From positions 1 to 64,000 of the forward strand of contig CAZBHZ010000006.1 of the NCBI GenBank assembly GCA_964492085.1: DNA of 64,000 nucleotides, given 5' to 3'. The notes under the pieces are model-generated. The model did not search any database and was not told the origin of the DNA. It saw only the letters and a list, made by a program, of their open reading frames with translations. Of the stretch, positions 26,234 through 37,200 are shown piece after piece. The translations under genes were made by a program, and so were the position numbers. How positions within the stretch are numbered: position 1 is the first letter of the stretch; each line of letters opens with the position of its first letter. The stretch comes from UBA2589 sp964492085. Its GTDB lineage: Bacteria; Gemmatimonadota; Gemmatimonadetes; Longimicrobiales; Gaopeijiaceae.

Positions 26234-27433
26234 CTACTGGACCGCGTTGATCATGTCGAAGATCGGCAGGTACATGGCGACGATCATGCCGCCGACGACC
26301 ACGCCCAGTACGACGATCATGATCGGCTCCATTGCCGACAGCAGTGCTTCGACCGCCGCATCGACTTCTTCGTCATAGAAGTCGGCGATCTTGGTCAGCA
26401 TCTCGTCCAGACCACCGGTCTGCTCACCGACGTTGATCATCTGAACGACCATCGGCGGGAAGACGCCGGACTCTTTCAACGGCCCGGCGATCGTCTCACC
26501 CCCGGCGATCGACGCCCGCGACCCCATGACCGCGTCGTGAATCACACGGTTACCTGCCGTCTTCGCAGTGATCTCGAGCCCCTCGAGAATCGATACGCCG
26601 GACGACACCAGCGTACCGAGCGTGCGAGTGAAACGAGCCACCGCTGACTTTCTCTGCAGATCGCCGAGGATCGGCATCGCCAACAGAAGCCTGTCGAGCA
26701 CGAGCTGTCCGCCATCGGTCTGGTAGTACTGGCGAATGCCCACAACGAAGGCGATCAGCCCGACGCCGCACGCCCACCAGTAATTCTGGAGGAAGTCCGA
26801 CATCGTGATGACGATCTGCGTCGGGAGCGGCAGCGGGATACCCGCGGACTCGAACATCTGCTGGAAGGTCGGGATGACGAAGATCAGCAGGATGACGACC
26901 GCGCCACCAGCAACGGAGAAGATGACCCCCGGGTAGATCATGGCACCTTTGATCTTACGGACCAGCGCATCGTTCTTCTCGAGGAACGTCGCGAGGCGGA
27001 GGAGGATCGTATCGAGAATACCACCCGCCTCACCCGCGGCGACCATGTTCACGTACAACTCCGTGAACACCTTGTCGTGCTTGCCCATCGCGTCGGCCAG
27101 CGTGTGCCCCGACTCGACGTCGTAGAGGACGTCGGAGATGGTTTTTCGCAGCGCCGGGTTTTCCGTCTGCTCCGCCAGGATGTCCAGGCTTTGCACGAGC
27201 GGCAGGCCCGAGTTGATCATGGTCGCGAACTGACGCGTGAAAATGACGATGTCGCGCGTGGTCACGCCCGTCCCGAAGGAGAACGAAGCTTTCGGCTTCT
27301 CTCGAACCGAAACCGGAATCAGCTTCTGCCGATGCAGATGGGCGAGGACCTCGTCCTTGCTCGCAAGGTCGAGCTCACCCGTCTGCATTTCCCCGCCCGA
27401 GGCGGGCCGTGCGCTGTACGAAAAGACTGGCAT
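26234..27433 (-). CDS. pilC: type IV pilus inner-membrane platform protein PilC
   Basis: Polytopic protein of 399 residues that links the pilus motors to the pilin-extracting platform. It has the N-terminal soluble region (FSYSARPASGGEMQTGELDLASKDEVLAHL) and two T2SSF/GspF repeats, each with the conserved helix ending in a Gly-Gly turn (VNMVAAGEAGGILDTIL and INVGEQTGGLDEMLTKIA), and three main membrane helices (GAMIYPGVIFSVAGGAVVILL, the 230-250 region and the C-terminal PIMIVVLGVVVGGMIVAMYLPIF). Length and order are standard. It is the last gene of comEA-like, pilB, pilT, pilC and is followed by a U-tract terminator. Confidence 0.97.
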   Translation of the reverse strand: MPVFSYSARPASGGEMQTGELDLASKDEVLAHLHRQKLIPVSVREKPKASFSFGTGVTTRDIVIFTRQFATMINSGLPLVQSLDILAEQTENPALRKTISDVLYDVESGHTLADAMGKHDKVFTELYVNMVAAGEAGGILDTILLRLATFLEKNDALVRKIKGAMIYPGVIFSVAGGAVVILLIFVIPTFQQMFESAGIPLPLPTQIVITMSDFLQNYWWACGVGLIAFVVGIRQYYQTDGGQLVLDRLLLAMPILGDLQRKSAVARFTRTLGTLVSSGVSILEGLEITAKTAGNRVIHDAVMGSRASIAGGETIAGPLKESGVFPPMVVQMINVGEQTGGLDEMLTKIADFYDEEVDAAVEALLSAMEPIMIVVLGVVVGGMIVAMYLPIFDMINAVQ

Positions 27434-27463
27434 GGAGCGTCCTTACCTGTTGGCTCGTTCGGG

Positions 27464-28582
27464 TTACTCGCCCGGTACCGGCTCGCCGACGGCTCGGAGG
27501 AGCTCGTTGGGATCACCGGAACGTTTGAGGGCTTCATCGAGGGTCACTTCGCCCTTCATGTAGAGCATCTGAAGCGCGTCGTTCATCGTCTGCATTCCGT
27601 GCTTCTTACCGGCCTGCATGAGGGAGTAGATCTGATGGATCTTCTCGTCGCGAATGACGGCCCGGATCGCGGGGGTACAGATCATCACCTCAGCGGCAAC
27701 GACGCGGCCTTTGGATTTCGCCTTCGGCAGGAGCGATTGCGTGACCACTCCCTCGAGCACGAACGCGAGCTGCGTCCGCACCTGTCCCTGCTGGTGAGCC
27801 GGGAAGGCATCGATGATCCGGTTGATCGACTCTGCGGCCGAGTTGGTGTGCAAGGTGGCAAAGACCAAGTGACCCGTCTCGGCGATCGTGAGCGCGGCCG
27901 AGATCGTCTCCAGGTCCCGCATCTCGCCGACCAGGATCACATCCGGATCCTGACGCAGCGCGTACTTGAGCGCGTGTCGGAAACTCTGCGTATCCGCGCC
28001 GACCTCACGCTGGTTGATCATGCACCCCTGATGGCGGTGAATGAACTCGATCGGGTCCTCGATCGTGATGATGTGACCACGACGTTCGCGATTGACCTTG
28101 TCGACCATGGCTGCAAGCGTCGTCGACTTGCCCGATCCGGTCGGCCCTGTCACCAGCACGAGGCCGCGGGGCTTGTCCGCGAGCTGGTTGGCCACCGGAG
28201 GTAGCCCAAGCTTCTCGATCGAGACGATCTCGTACGGAATCTGCCGGATCGCCATCGCGACGCAGCCGCGCTGCTTATACACGTTGCCGCGGAAACGGGA
28301 GAGGTTCTGGACGCCGAAGGAGAAGTCCAGTTCGTCTTCTGTCTCGAAGCGTTTCTTCTGGTTGTCCGTCAGGATCGAATAAGCCAGCGACAGCGTATCC
28401 TTCGGAGCCAGAACCTGTTTCGTATGGGAGTCCGCGAGATCCCCGTCGATCCGGATCTTGGCCGGGTTGCCGACGGTGATATGGAGGTCGGAGGCACCTC
28501 GCTGGATCATCTCCTGGAGGAGCACCCTGAGGCTGAGCTCCTGTGGCGGGGCCTGTCCTGCCGGGGCGGCCGGCTGCGTCAT
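27464..28582 (-). CDS. pilT: type IV pilus retraction ATPase PilT
   Basis: Cytoplasmic hexameric ATPase that depolymerises pili for twitching and DNA uptake. 372 residues, with the N-terminal PAS-like domain, Walker A GPTGSGKST (146-154), the Asp box TIEDPIEF, Walker B DVILVGEMRD, the His box TGHLVFATLHTNSA and the retraction-specific C-terminal motif in the form AIRAVIRDEK (AIRNLIRE in Pseudomonas). It lies 31 nt upstream of pilC and 31 nt downstream of pilB on the same strand. Confidence 0.97.
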   Translation of the reverse strand: MTQPAAPAGQAPPQELSLRVLLQEMIQRGASDLHITVGNPAKIRIDGDLADSHTKQVLAPKDTLSLAYSILTDNQKKRFETEDELDFSFGVQNLSRFRGNVYKQRGCVAMAIRQIPYEIVSIEKLGLPPVANQLADKPRGLVLVTGPTGSGKSTTLAAMVDKVNRERRGHIITIEDPIEFIHRHQGCMINQREVGADTQSFRHALKYALRQDPDVILVGEMRDLETISAALTIAETGHLVFATLHTNSAAESINRIIDAFPAHQQGQVRTQLAFVLEGVVTQSLLPKAKSKGRVVAAEVMICTPAIRAVIRDEKIHQIYSLMQAGKKHGMQTMNDALQMLYMKGEVTLDEALKRSGDPNELLRAVGEPVPGE

Positions 28583-28613
28583 GTACGTCCCTTCGTGGGG
28601 TTGGCTCGTCGCC

Positions 28614-30335
28614 CTAGTCGGCGACCGTGGTCTCCTTGATCACTTCTTCGAGGGTCGTCACGCCTCTCTCGACTTTCTTCAGCCCGTCCTCGCGCAGCGT
28701 GAGCATGCCCTCCGATCGAGCCAGATCCCGCAGCTCGTCGGTTCCCATCTCATTCATGATGGCCTTTCGAAGCGGCGTCGACATGATCATCACTTCGTAG
28801 AAGCCGCAACGGCCCTTGTAGCCGAGGTTGCCGCACTGGTCGCAGCCTTCACCTTTGTAGAGGGTGGTCTTGGCGACCCAATCGAGGTCGATCTTCGCCG
28901 ATCTGAGGTACTCCTCCTCGTACGACGCCTCGACCTTGCAGTTCGTGCAGATCCGCCGCGCCAGACGCTGCGCCGAGATGAGATTCAACGCCGAGGCCAC
29001 GTTGAACGGCTCCAGCCCCATGTCGAGCATACGGGTGATCGTGCCGGGGCAATCGTTGGTGTGGAGCGTCGACAGGACGAGGTGGCCCGTGAGGGCCGCC
29101 TTGATGGCGATTCCGCCGGTGGAGATATCACGAATCTCACCGACCATGATGATGTTCGGATCCTGACGCAGGAACGCCTTGAGGGCGGCCGGGAAGTCCA
29201 TCCCGATCTCGGACCGCACCAGAACCTGGTTGATGCCGTGGATGTTGTACTCGACCGGATCCTCGGCGGTCATGATGTTGGTGTCGATCGTGTTGATCTG
29301 CGACAACGCCGAGTACAGTGTCGTCGTCTTCCCCGACCCCGTCGGACCGGTCACGAGCACCATGCCGTACGGCCGCGAAATCGACCACATGAAGTCCTTC
29401 TCGGCCTTGGGCTCGAACCCGAACTTCGTGAGATCGAAGGTCAGGTTGCCCTTGTCGAGAATACGGAGCACGATCTTCTCACCGAAGATGACCGGGAGCG
29501 TCGACACACGGAAATCGACGACCTTGTTCCTCATCTTCAGCTTGATGCGTCCGTCCTGCGGAACGCGACGCTCGGCGATGTTGAGATCCGAGAGAATCTT
29601 GATACGAGACGTCAGCGCGGCCTTCATCTTCAGCGGAGGCTTCATGACCTCCTGAAGCGCACCGTCGATCCGATACCGAACCCGGATCTCTTTTTCATAC
29701 GGCTCGATGTGGATATCCGAGACGCCCTTCTGAACCGCGTCCGTCAGAAGACCGTTGATGAACTTTACGACGGGGGCGGAATCGACCTCAGCGGCGAGCG
29801 CCGAATAGTCGTCTTCTTCCTCGTCCTCGATGACCTCGACGTCGTCGAAGTCCTCCCACCCGTCCAACATGCTGCTCATCTCTTCTTCTTCGGAGCCGCC
29901 GTAGTAGCGCTCGAGATGCTTGCGGAGGGTGTACTCACCGACGATGACAGGCTCGATCTCGAGCTTCGAGATGAACTTGAGGTCGTCGATCGCCGAGAAG
30001 TCCGTCGGATTCGTCATCGCGACGGTGAGCATCCGGCCAACCCGACGAAGCGGGAGTACCAAATGCTTCCGGGCGACGTTCGCCGGGATCAGCTTCAGAA
30101 TCTTTGCGTCGACCGAGACCTTCTCCAGATCGACCGCCGGCACCCGGTACTGTTTGGCGAGCATCCGGGTGAGTTCTTCTTCGGCGACAAAGCCGAGGTG
30201 GACCAGGGCATAACCGATCCGGGTGCCCGAGGTCTTCGCCTCGGCAAGCCCTTCCTGGAGCTGCTGCTCCGTGATGAGCCCTTCTTTGACGAAGAGGTCA
30301 CCGAGTCGGATCTCCTGCGCCACCTTTGCTGCCAT
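28614..30335 (-). CDS. pilB: type IV pilus assembly ATPase PilB
   Basis: Cytoplasmic extension motor of the pilus. From ATG 30335 the product is 573 residues. An N-terminal MshEN/GspE domain (IRLGDLFVKEGLITEQQLQEGL, a c-di-GMP-binding type of fold) is followed by an acidic linker (~149-178), the ATPase core with Walker A GPTGSGKTTTL (330-340), the Asp box AEDPVEYN, Walker B NIIMVGEIRD, and a zinc-binding four-cysteine element (CTNC ... CDQC) typical of PilB/GspE. Upstream in-frame codons to 30566 run through the comEA-like gene and are rejected. First pilus gene after the comEA-like gene, with a 130-nt gap between them that shows no clear terminator. Confidence 0.97.
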   Translation of the reverse strand: MAAKVAQEIRLGDLFVKEGLITEQQLQEGLAEAKTSGTRIGYALVHLGFVAEEELTRMLAKQYRVPAVDLEKVSVDAKILKLIPANVARKHLVLPLRRVGRMLTVAMTNPTDFSAIDDLKFISKLEIEPVIVGEYTLRKHLERYYGGSEEEEMSSMLDGWEDFDDVEVIEDEEEDDYSALAAEVDSAPVVKFINGLLTDAVQKGVSDIHIEPYEKEIRVRYRIDGALQEVMKPPLKMKAALTSRIKILSDLNIAERRVPQDGRIKLKMRNKVVDFRVSTLPVIFGEKIVLRILDKGNLTFDLTKFGFEPKAEKDFMWSISRPYGMVLVTGPTGSGKTTTLYSALSQINTIDTNIMTAEDPVEYNIHGINQVLVRSEIGMDFPAALKAFLRQDPNIIMVGEIRDISTGGIAIKAALTGHLVLSTLHTNDCPGTITRMLDMGLEPFNVASALNLISAQRLARRICTNCKVEASYEEEYLRSAKIDLDWVAKTTLYKGEGCDQCGNLGYKGRCGFYEVMIMSTPLRKAIMNEMGTDELRDLARSEGMLTLREDGLKKVERGVTTLEEVIKETTVAD

Positions 30336-30465
30336 CAGCCGCGATCCCGCTTGGAGGAAGACCACGCGGCACTCCGCCGCGTCCGGGACCAAGAATACGG
30401 GCGTAACGTGCCCACGTACAAGCTTCCTTCTCCCCGAGATCGCCAGTGGCTGCGAGCGCGGTGCA

Positions 30466-31146
30466 TCAAGGAGTTCGACCCGCGACCGCCAGGCCCCGGA
30501 GACGGCCCACCGTAGCGGCCCCGATACCGCGAACGCGTGCCAGATCGTCGAGGGTGGCGAAGGCACGTCGTTCGCGCTCGGCGACGATCCGAGCGGCCAG
30601 TGCTGGACCGATGCCCGGTAACGTCTCGAGGAGCCCCGAATCTGCCGAATTCACGTCGACCGGCGTAGCGACAGACGAGATCTGGTTCCGGGCGGACGTC
30701 GGGGACTTGGGTCGCGTCGGAGCCGACCGCCCTCTTGGCGCTCGTGTAAAATCCAGGTGGGGAACCATCCGCTCGAGCGTGGATGGCCCGATACCGCGGA
30801 CGCCGAGCATGTCGGCCGGGCTCCGAAAGACCATGCCCGACTCGCGGGCCGCCACGATGGCACCGGCGGTGGACGGGCCGACCCCAGGCAGTCGATCGAG
30901 CTCGGCTCCATCCGCTCGGTTCGGATCGAGGGTCTCCCCGACCGCGATCGGACGACGTCGACGCTCCTCGTCTTCGACCGCCGCGAGCGTTCTCCCGGCC
31001 AGCGAGTCCAGAACGGCCTCGGACTCGAGGTCAGGGGTGGCACCGCTCCGGGCCACGACGTCGCCGCCGTATCGCAGAACACTCAGGGCGAGCAGCACGA
31101 AGGCCCCTCGGGTGAAGGATCGCGCCTCGTCTCGTGGAGATGACAT
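30466..31146 (-). CDS. ComEA-like DNA-binding protein with two (HhH)2 domains
   Basis: Probable periplasmic, membrane-anchored DNA-binding protein of 226 residues. A single membrane helix (AFVLLALSVLRYGG, ~15-28) precedes two complete helix-hairpin-helix domains: LDPNRADGAELDRLPGVGPSTAGAIVAAR ... MLGVRGIGPSTLERM (~73-127) and VDVNSADSGLLETLPGIGPALAARIVAER ... LARVRGIGAATVGRL (~163-217), joined by an Arg/Pro/Ser-rich linker. ComEA proteins bind incoming DNA during transformation and usually have one such domain. Its place directly upstream of pilB-pilT-pilC supports natural competence driven by the type IV pilus. No ComEC channel is in the window. Confidence 0.85.
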   Translation of the reverse strand: MSSPRDEARSFTRGAFVLLALSVLRYGGDVVARSGATPDLESEAVLDSLAGRTLAAVEDEERRRRPIAVGETLDPNRADGAELDRLPGVGPSTAGAIVAARESGMVFRSPADMLGVRGIGPSTLERMVPHLDFTRAPRGRSAPTRPKSPTSARNQISSVATPVDVNSADSGLLETLPGIGPALAARIVAERERRAFATLDDLARVRGIGAATVGRLRGLAVAGRTP

Positions 31147-31262
31147 GAGACATGATCTCCGCGGGCGAGGGGCGGAACCATGCCGTCATGGGTCGGGGGA
31201 AGCTTCGCCGCCGCGCGTCACACGTCCGGGGGTGAGTGAACCCGTGCCGGCTCCGTGTCGGC

Positions 31263-34200
31263 CTACCGCATCGAGAAGTCGGCGGTGCCGAAGTCGAGTT
31301 GGCCGAAAAGGCCGACCTGGAACTGGGTGGAGCCCGTCTGCTGCCCGACGAACGACTGACGATCGTCATAGCTGATCTGCAGACCGAAGGAGAAGCCACG
31401 GACGCTCGTATCCGCCTGCAGGCTCGCCGTCCGCAGGACCTGGTCCACGAAGGGCACGCACTCTGCACCTGCAACGGTGATCCGGCAGTTCCGCTCGCTG
31501 CGGTACGTGCCGATGATCGACAACGAGATGGGGCGATCAAGCTGGGAGGCCAGTCCACCCGCCGGGAGCAGCTGTGTACTCACCGAGATGCGGTGATTCC
31601 GCTCCTCACGCTCCGTGTCACCCGTCGGGTCGACGCCCGTGCCGTCTCGCCACGCACCACGATACGTCGTGACCAGCGTGCGCAGCCACTGGATCGACAC
31701 GTCCAGGGGAACCTGGAGATCCGAATCGAAACGGCGCTGCAGCGCCCGTCCGCCGAAGGTGATTTCGCGCTCCGTCCGAACGATGCCGGAGGAGAGATTG
31801 ATCGTCCTGATTCCGGTGAACGACGGAAGCTGGATGGAGGGCAACGTCGCCTGCACATCGGGCCACGTCTGCTGGCGGGTCGCCCGGTCACTCCGGATGT
31901 CCAGGGTTTCCGAATCACTCCATAGGTATCCGATCTGCACACCTGCGCCGCCCGCGAGCGCGACGCCGGAGGAGAGGCGCCAACTCGACCGATCGGTCAG
32001 CGAGGCCGCGGTGTCCGCGTCGACGAAGCGATACCGGTCCGCACCCCCGAAGCCGAATTGATAATCCAGCCGTGGATCGACCGGATCCCGGTTGAAGCGT
32101 GAGGTGATCCCGTCCCGGTAGGTGGCACTCAGGGGACGAACCGAGCTCAGGATCGCACGCAGCTGGGTGATCCCCTCGTCCTCGTCCTCCGACGGAATCC
32201 CGAACCACGTCGTTGCGAGCGCCGACGGGCTCAGAGAGACCGTCGTCCCCCAGTCCCGCTGGCCCCGAGCGTTCCGGGTGAGGGCCAGCGCGGTGTCCGC
32301 CCCCGCGACCGCTTCATCCACGAAGTTCGTGTTCCGGTCGGACTGGTACACCGTCGTCCAGTCGAAATCGGTTCGCAGCCACGAGAAGATCGTCGGCCGG
32401 TACCCGACATCGGTACGGAGTGTCCGCGCCGTCTCCCACCCGAAGTCGAAGCCCTGCCACTGGGCACGCTCGCCGCGGATCAACTGCTGAACCTCGGCAT
32501 CTGCAGCAGCCTCGTCCGGGGGGAGGAGGTCCCGGACCTGAAGCAACCTGACGTCGGCCGTCAGCGGTGACAGTGGACGCAGGCGGACGTCCGCAGCGAG
32601 CTGCAATAGCTCTCTCGGCCGGAGCGTCGCGATCGCATCATCGTCGGATGGCGATCGAACGATCGTCTCGTATCGAAGGACCCGGCTGTCCTGCTGGAAG
32701 TAGGACGTCTCGAGGGATACTCGTTCCGGCGTCAGACGGAGCCGTGCGTCCGCGACCTTCTCCTCCAGGAAACCGGGCAGGAGCGAACGGACGACGCCAC
32801 GAACCGGCTCCGGAACGAGCCCCACGTCCCGGACCTCGGGCGTGCGTGTCCATCCGACCCCAGCGTCCACCGTGCTCGATTCGTTCTCGGTGGTGATCGT
32901 CGATCCGTCCGCCATGGCATAGGAGGCACGTGCATCGAGTCCGTCGATGAGGAAGCCCACGACGGGATTGGCGCTTTGCGTCCGCTTCCGCAAAGACACC
33001 CCCACACGCCTCTGCCCGGCGTCGGTATCCCTCAGGTTGTCGATCTCGTCCGCGCGCACATCCGAACTCGCCAGAAGCACCGGCGCCTGACTCGCCTGAG
33101 ACAATTCGAAGGTGACCGGCATGTCTATGCCCCAGCTGCTCGGCAGCCATCGGTCGACGGCGAGGGAACTGAACAGGTTGAGCGTCTGGTCGTCCTGATA
33201 GGTGGGCAGGTCGCGCAACTGGCGGAAGAAGGCACCTCGATTGGTCATGTTGAGGCGCGTCTGCAGCACCCCCGCACCATCGAGCGATACGTTGAACGAA
33301 CTGGCGATCCCGGCATCCTTGAAGGCGTCGCCCAATCGAAGCTCGTCGACCCAGATCTCACCCGAGGCCGGTTGACCGGTCTCGTTCCAGACACCGATGG
33401 AGATCTCACGTACCGCCGCCAGATTCGGCGCACGCCCGCGATCCGCCAGAACGACGGCGTACGTCGAGTCCGCGGACCAGACCTCGACGGGGGGGTCGCC
33501 CGGCGCCGGAGGGGCGGCCGAAAGCTGCTCTTCCGCGCGCCGACGCAGATCGAGCCATTCCCCGAAATCGATCCGGATCTCCGGCAGCCAGTCCGCGGCC
33601 GTCAGCCCCGCGCCGACGGGGGGACTCAGTGGGGTCCGATAGAGATAGAAATTCTCCGCGTCGCTTCCGACCTTCACGAAGAAGCGATGGGGGCGGGTGG
33701 GCCCGAAGTCTCCGCTTCGAGCGATGGCCCAGATCCGGGCTTCCCGGTAGGACAGGAAATCGCGAGGCCGCTGCGGGAAGCGATAATAGACCTCGGCCCG
33801 CCCCCCGTCCGGGACGTCCTGGAAGGTGATGCCGAGCGATTTCTCGTTGAACTCGATGCCCTGCCCGGAGAAGGCCTGAGTCGGATCCGTCAGCTCCTCC
33901 AGAACACCCGGCGGCGAAACGTACTCGTTCCCTTCGGTGACCTGGGACACCGAGGTGACCTCGACTCTCCCGACGCCGGACAGGGTGTCACCCACGATGC
34001 CGTCGAGCACCCCTTCCCCGGCCCGTCTAATCCAGCGAGAGCCGACAAGGCGCATCCGGGCGATTTCCACCTCGCCCTCCGGACCGGTGGCCGTCAGGCG
34101 GAGGTGTCGGATCGCGCGCAGGTCGGCTTCCGAAATCGCGCCCCCGACCTCGATCGCCCCGGCCCCGCGCAGGGGGACGCGGTAGAGCCGGAAGTTGGTA

Positions 34201-37200
34201 CCGGTCTCCGAGCGGCTCCGGGCCAGATACGGGGATACGCCGTCGAGTGAGACCACATAACGAAGATGGCGCTCGCTGACGTCGAGATTCCCGTCCGCGT
34301 CCAGATCTTCCGAATCGGGGCGACCATTGCCGCGCGTGCAGACCGCTCGAGGATCGCCCAGCGGATAGATGACCCCGCGCTCTGCTTCACACCTCTCGGC
34401 CCAGACCCCCAACTGGTCACGAAGATCGCTCCAGATCTCGCCGAGGCGCGGATCGGCCTCCTGGTCGAGCTCACCGAGGCCCCACGGGCGCCCATCGACC
34501 CGCGTCCCGGCCGTCGCCCCGCCCGGGCCGATGAAGAAGGCGTCCTCGCTGACGATCCCGAGGTCGATGACCAGATTCAGCTGGCCATCACCGGCCGCGT
34601 AGAACTCCAGGTAATCGGTCTTGGTGAGATCGAGCCCGTTCGTGGAGAGAGGCGTCATGACGGATCGCCATCCCGGCTGTCCGGCTGCGCCACCCTGCCC
34701 CAGGCTGAGGCGAAGCCCCGCCTCCCTGACCTCGGATCCGGCCAGTCGGATCTGGTTGTCGATGTCCGTCCGAGGGAAGAGCCCTTCGCGAACACCGAGG
34801 CTGTCTCCGTTCGGGGCCTGCAGGATCCATCGGTGTTGCCAGACCAGCGACCCGGCCGTCGTCGCGTCCACGATGCCGGGCAGGACGGCCTCCGCGCCGT
34901 CCCGCGAGGTCGGAGCGCTCGCGAGCTGCCAGTTCTGCTCGGTCAGTCCCACCGGGATCTGTGCTGTTCCGTCGAAGTCGTCGACGAACGCCTGATCGAG
35001 GGTGTTCGGATTCGGTACGGACAATGCGATCTCGCCGTCCGCCGAGAATGACGAAGCCCCCGCGAAGTTCAGCCCGGGCACCCGCTCCAGGAATCGATCG
35101 AACCACGAGATCGGGGTGTCGTATCGGCCGCTCAGACCTCCCAGCAGCGCAGCCCCGGGCTCCGTTCCGAGGATCGGCCGGGTCACGACGGTGCGCTCCG
35201 ACTGGTAGAGTCCCAGCAGGTCGATGCCGCCCCGGCTTCCAAGCGAGCTGCTCGTTCGAAGCCCGAAGACCTGCGTCGGCGTGACCTGGAAGAGTGAACG
35301 CTGCTCCCATGTCGCACGGATCGTGGCGTTCGGTGACGAAGCGAAGAGGACGTCCGGCTCGAGGAGTTGTACCTGGCCCACGTCGTAATCGATCTCGTAG
35401 TCCGCGCCCCGCATGAGCGGTCGATCGCCGAGGAAGATCCGCTCACTGCCGTCCCGGATCCCGAATGCCCCGAGCGAAAAGGATGAAATCACGTCTTCGG
35501 AGCGAATCCGGTAGGACACCGTGAGCCGGAACCGGCCGGCGTTGTCTCTCTCGAACGGGTCCTCTTCTTCGTAGATCTTTTCGTTGGCGTCGTTGCCGAG
35601 AATGGTTCGCGTGACCCCTTCATTGAGACCGAGCGTCGGGACCGGCGGCGGCTCGGCGAACGGGCGCAGCGTCGGAAAGACGATGAAGGAGCCCTGAACG
35701 GGCGGCTGGTCCTGGAAGAACTCGAGTCCGGGTGAGTAGACGAACGCTGGATCCAGCGCATCGACCGGTGCCTCTTCGTCGAGGCCGAAGAGACGCAGAA
35801 AGGTGATGTCCTCCCCGGACAACCGACGCTTGAACGTGCGGCCGGTCGACAGCTCTCCGAGTGAGATGGAGAGCGACACCGAGCCAGGCTCGACGTCGGC
35901 GGACCCGGAAACCCTGTAGATCTGGTGCATCTCCAGATCCCATGTGGGTCGACCGGGCTGGTGGTTGGCTCCCGACGCCTTGAGGAGCTGCAGCTCGGGG
36001 CGTCCTCCCTGGTTGTAGATGACTTCCGGGTTGTAGTCACCGATCGTGTCGCCGGCCGCGGTGATGTAGGTGACCGCGAGCATCTCCTCGCGACTGAGCG
36101 GTTGCCTGAGCGCGATCCACAGGCCGCTGGGATGGACGAAGAAGTCCGTGCCCTCCTGGAGGTTCCGGAACCACCCGGACTCGCGCACGGGAGGGTTCAC
36201 TCCGTCATCGGCAACGGCGTCGAGCTGGATGAAGCCCTCCACCTGCTGCTGGAAGACGGGATCGTCCTCGAATCGGTAGAGCTGGATCAGCTGGTCGCCG
36301 GGCGCGACGGTCGGCGGCGCCGAGGCCGGGTCGAGTTCGAGGGCGTCGACGTGCGGATAGCGATCGATCTGACGGGGATCGACCAGAAAGAAGAACTGAC
36401 CCCGCACGTAATCGGCATCGTCCAGAACCAGCGTATCCTCCTGCACGAAGGCCCTCTGATCTCCGAAGCCGGACAGCTGGAACGACCGCGAGTTCAGATC
36501 TCCGCGCTGCTGGGCCCACACGGTCTGGAAGTCCACGGGCCCGACCTGCCCCTCGGCCTGGAAGCCGAAGTTACCGGCGGGCAGCCCCTCGGTGAGGAAG
36601 CGGGACTGCGGCAGACGGAACGTGACGTCACCGACCTCCAGGCGCCTGAGCACATCGTCCTCGCGGCCCTCGTAGAAGAAGTTGATTCGATTGGCGGCGT
36701 CGAACTCGCGGGACTGGTCGAAGTCGACGTCGACCGTGACGCGGTCCAGAATCGTGCCGCTCACCTGAACTCCGAACTGGAGATCCGGGCTGAGCTGGGG
36801 GACGATGGACGGATTGCAGCCGGCGCCGAACCGGGCATCACACGGCTCGAACCGTGTCCAGTCACCGCCCAGCTCCATCCGGCTGCGCACGTTCAGCGCC
36901 AGATCGGCGTACTCGGTCACGAAGCGGCTCCCGTCGCCGGGCACGGTCCGAGGCGTCGCAGGCGGGGCCGGCGGCAGATAACGGGCGCTCCCCCGAACGC
37001 CCAGGTCGGCGGCCCTGGAGCGCAGAACCACATCAAACGCTCCGGGGGCGGACAGACGGTCGCGTACCCCGGCCTCGGCCCGGATACGCCCGAGAACGAA
37101 GGCCCCGCGCGCCACCCGGTACCGGAGTCCAACCCCGGACAGCCCGACGCCGGCCTCGTTCGAACGCGGCCGCCCCAGGCCGCTGGCCGAAACCCGGATC

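Noticed and set aside
28458..30515. 685-codon open frame on the plus strand opposite pilB
   Set aside because: It is a mirror of pilB produced by high third-position GC; its translation has no recognisable domain and is full of Arg/Glu/Asp/His patterns typical of antisense frames.
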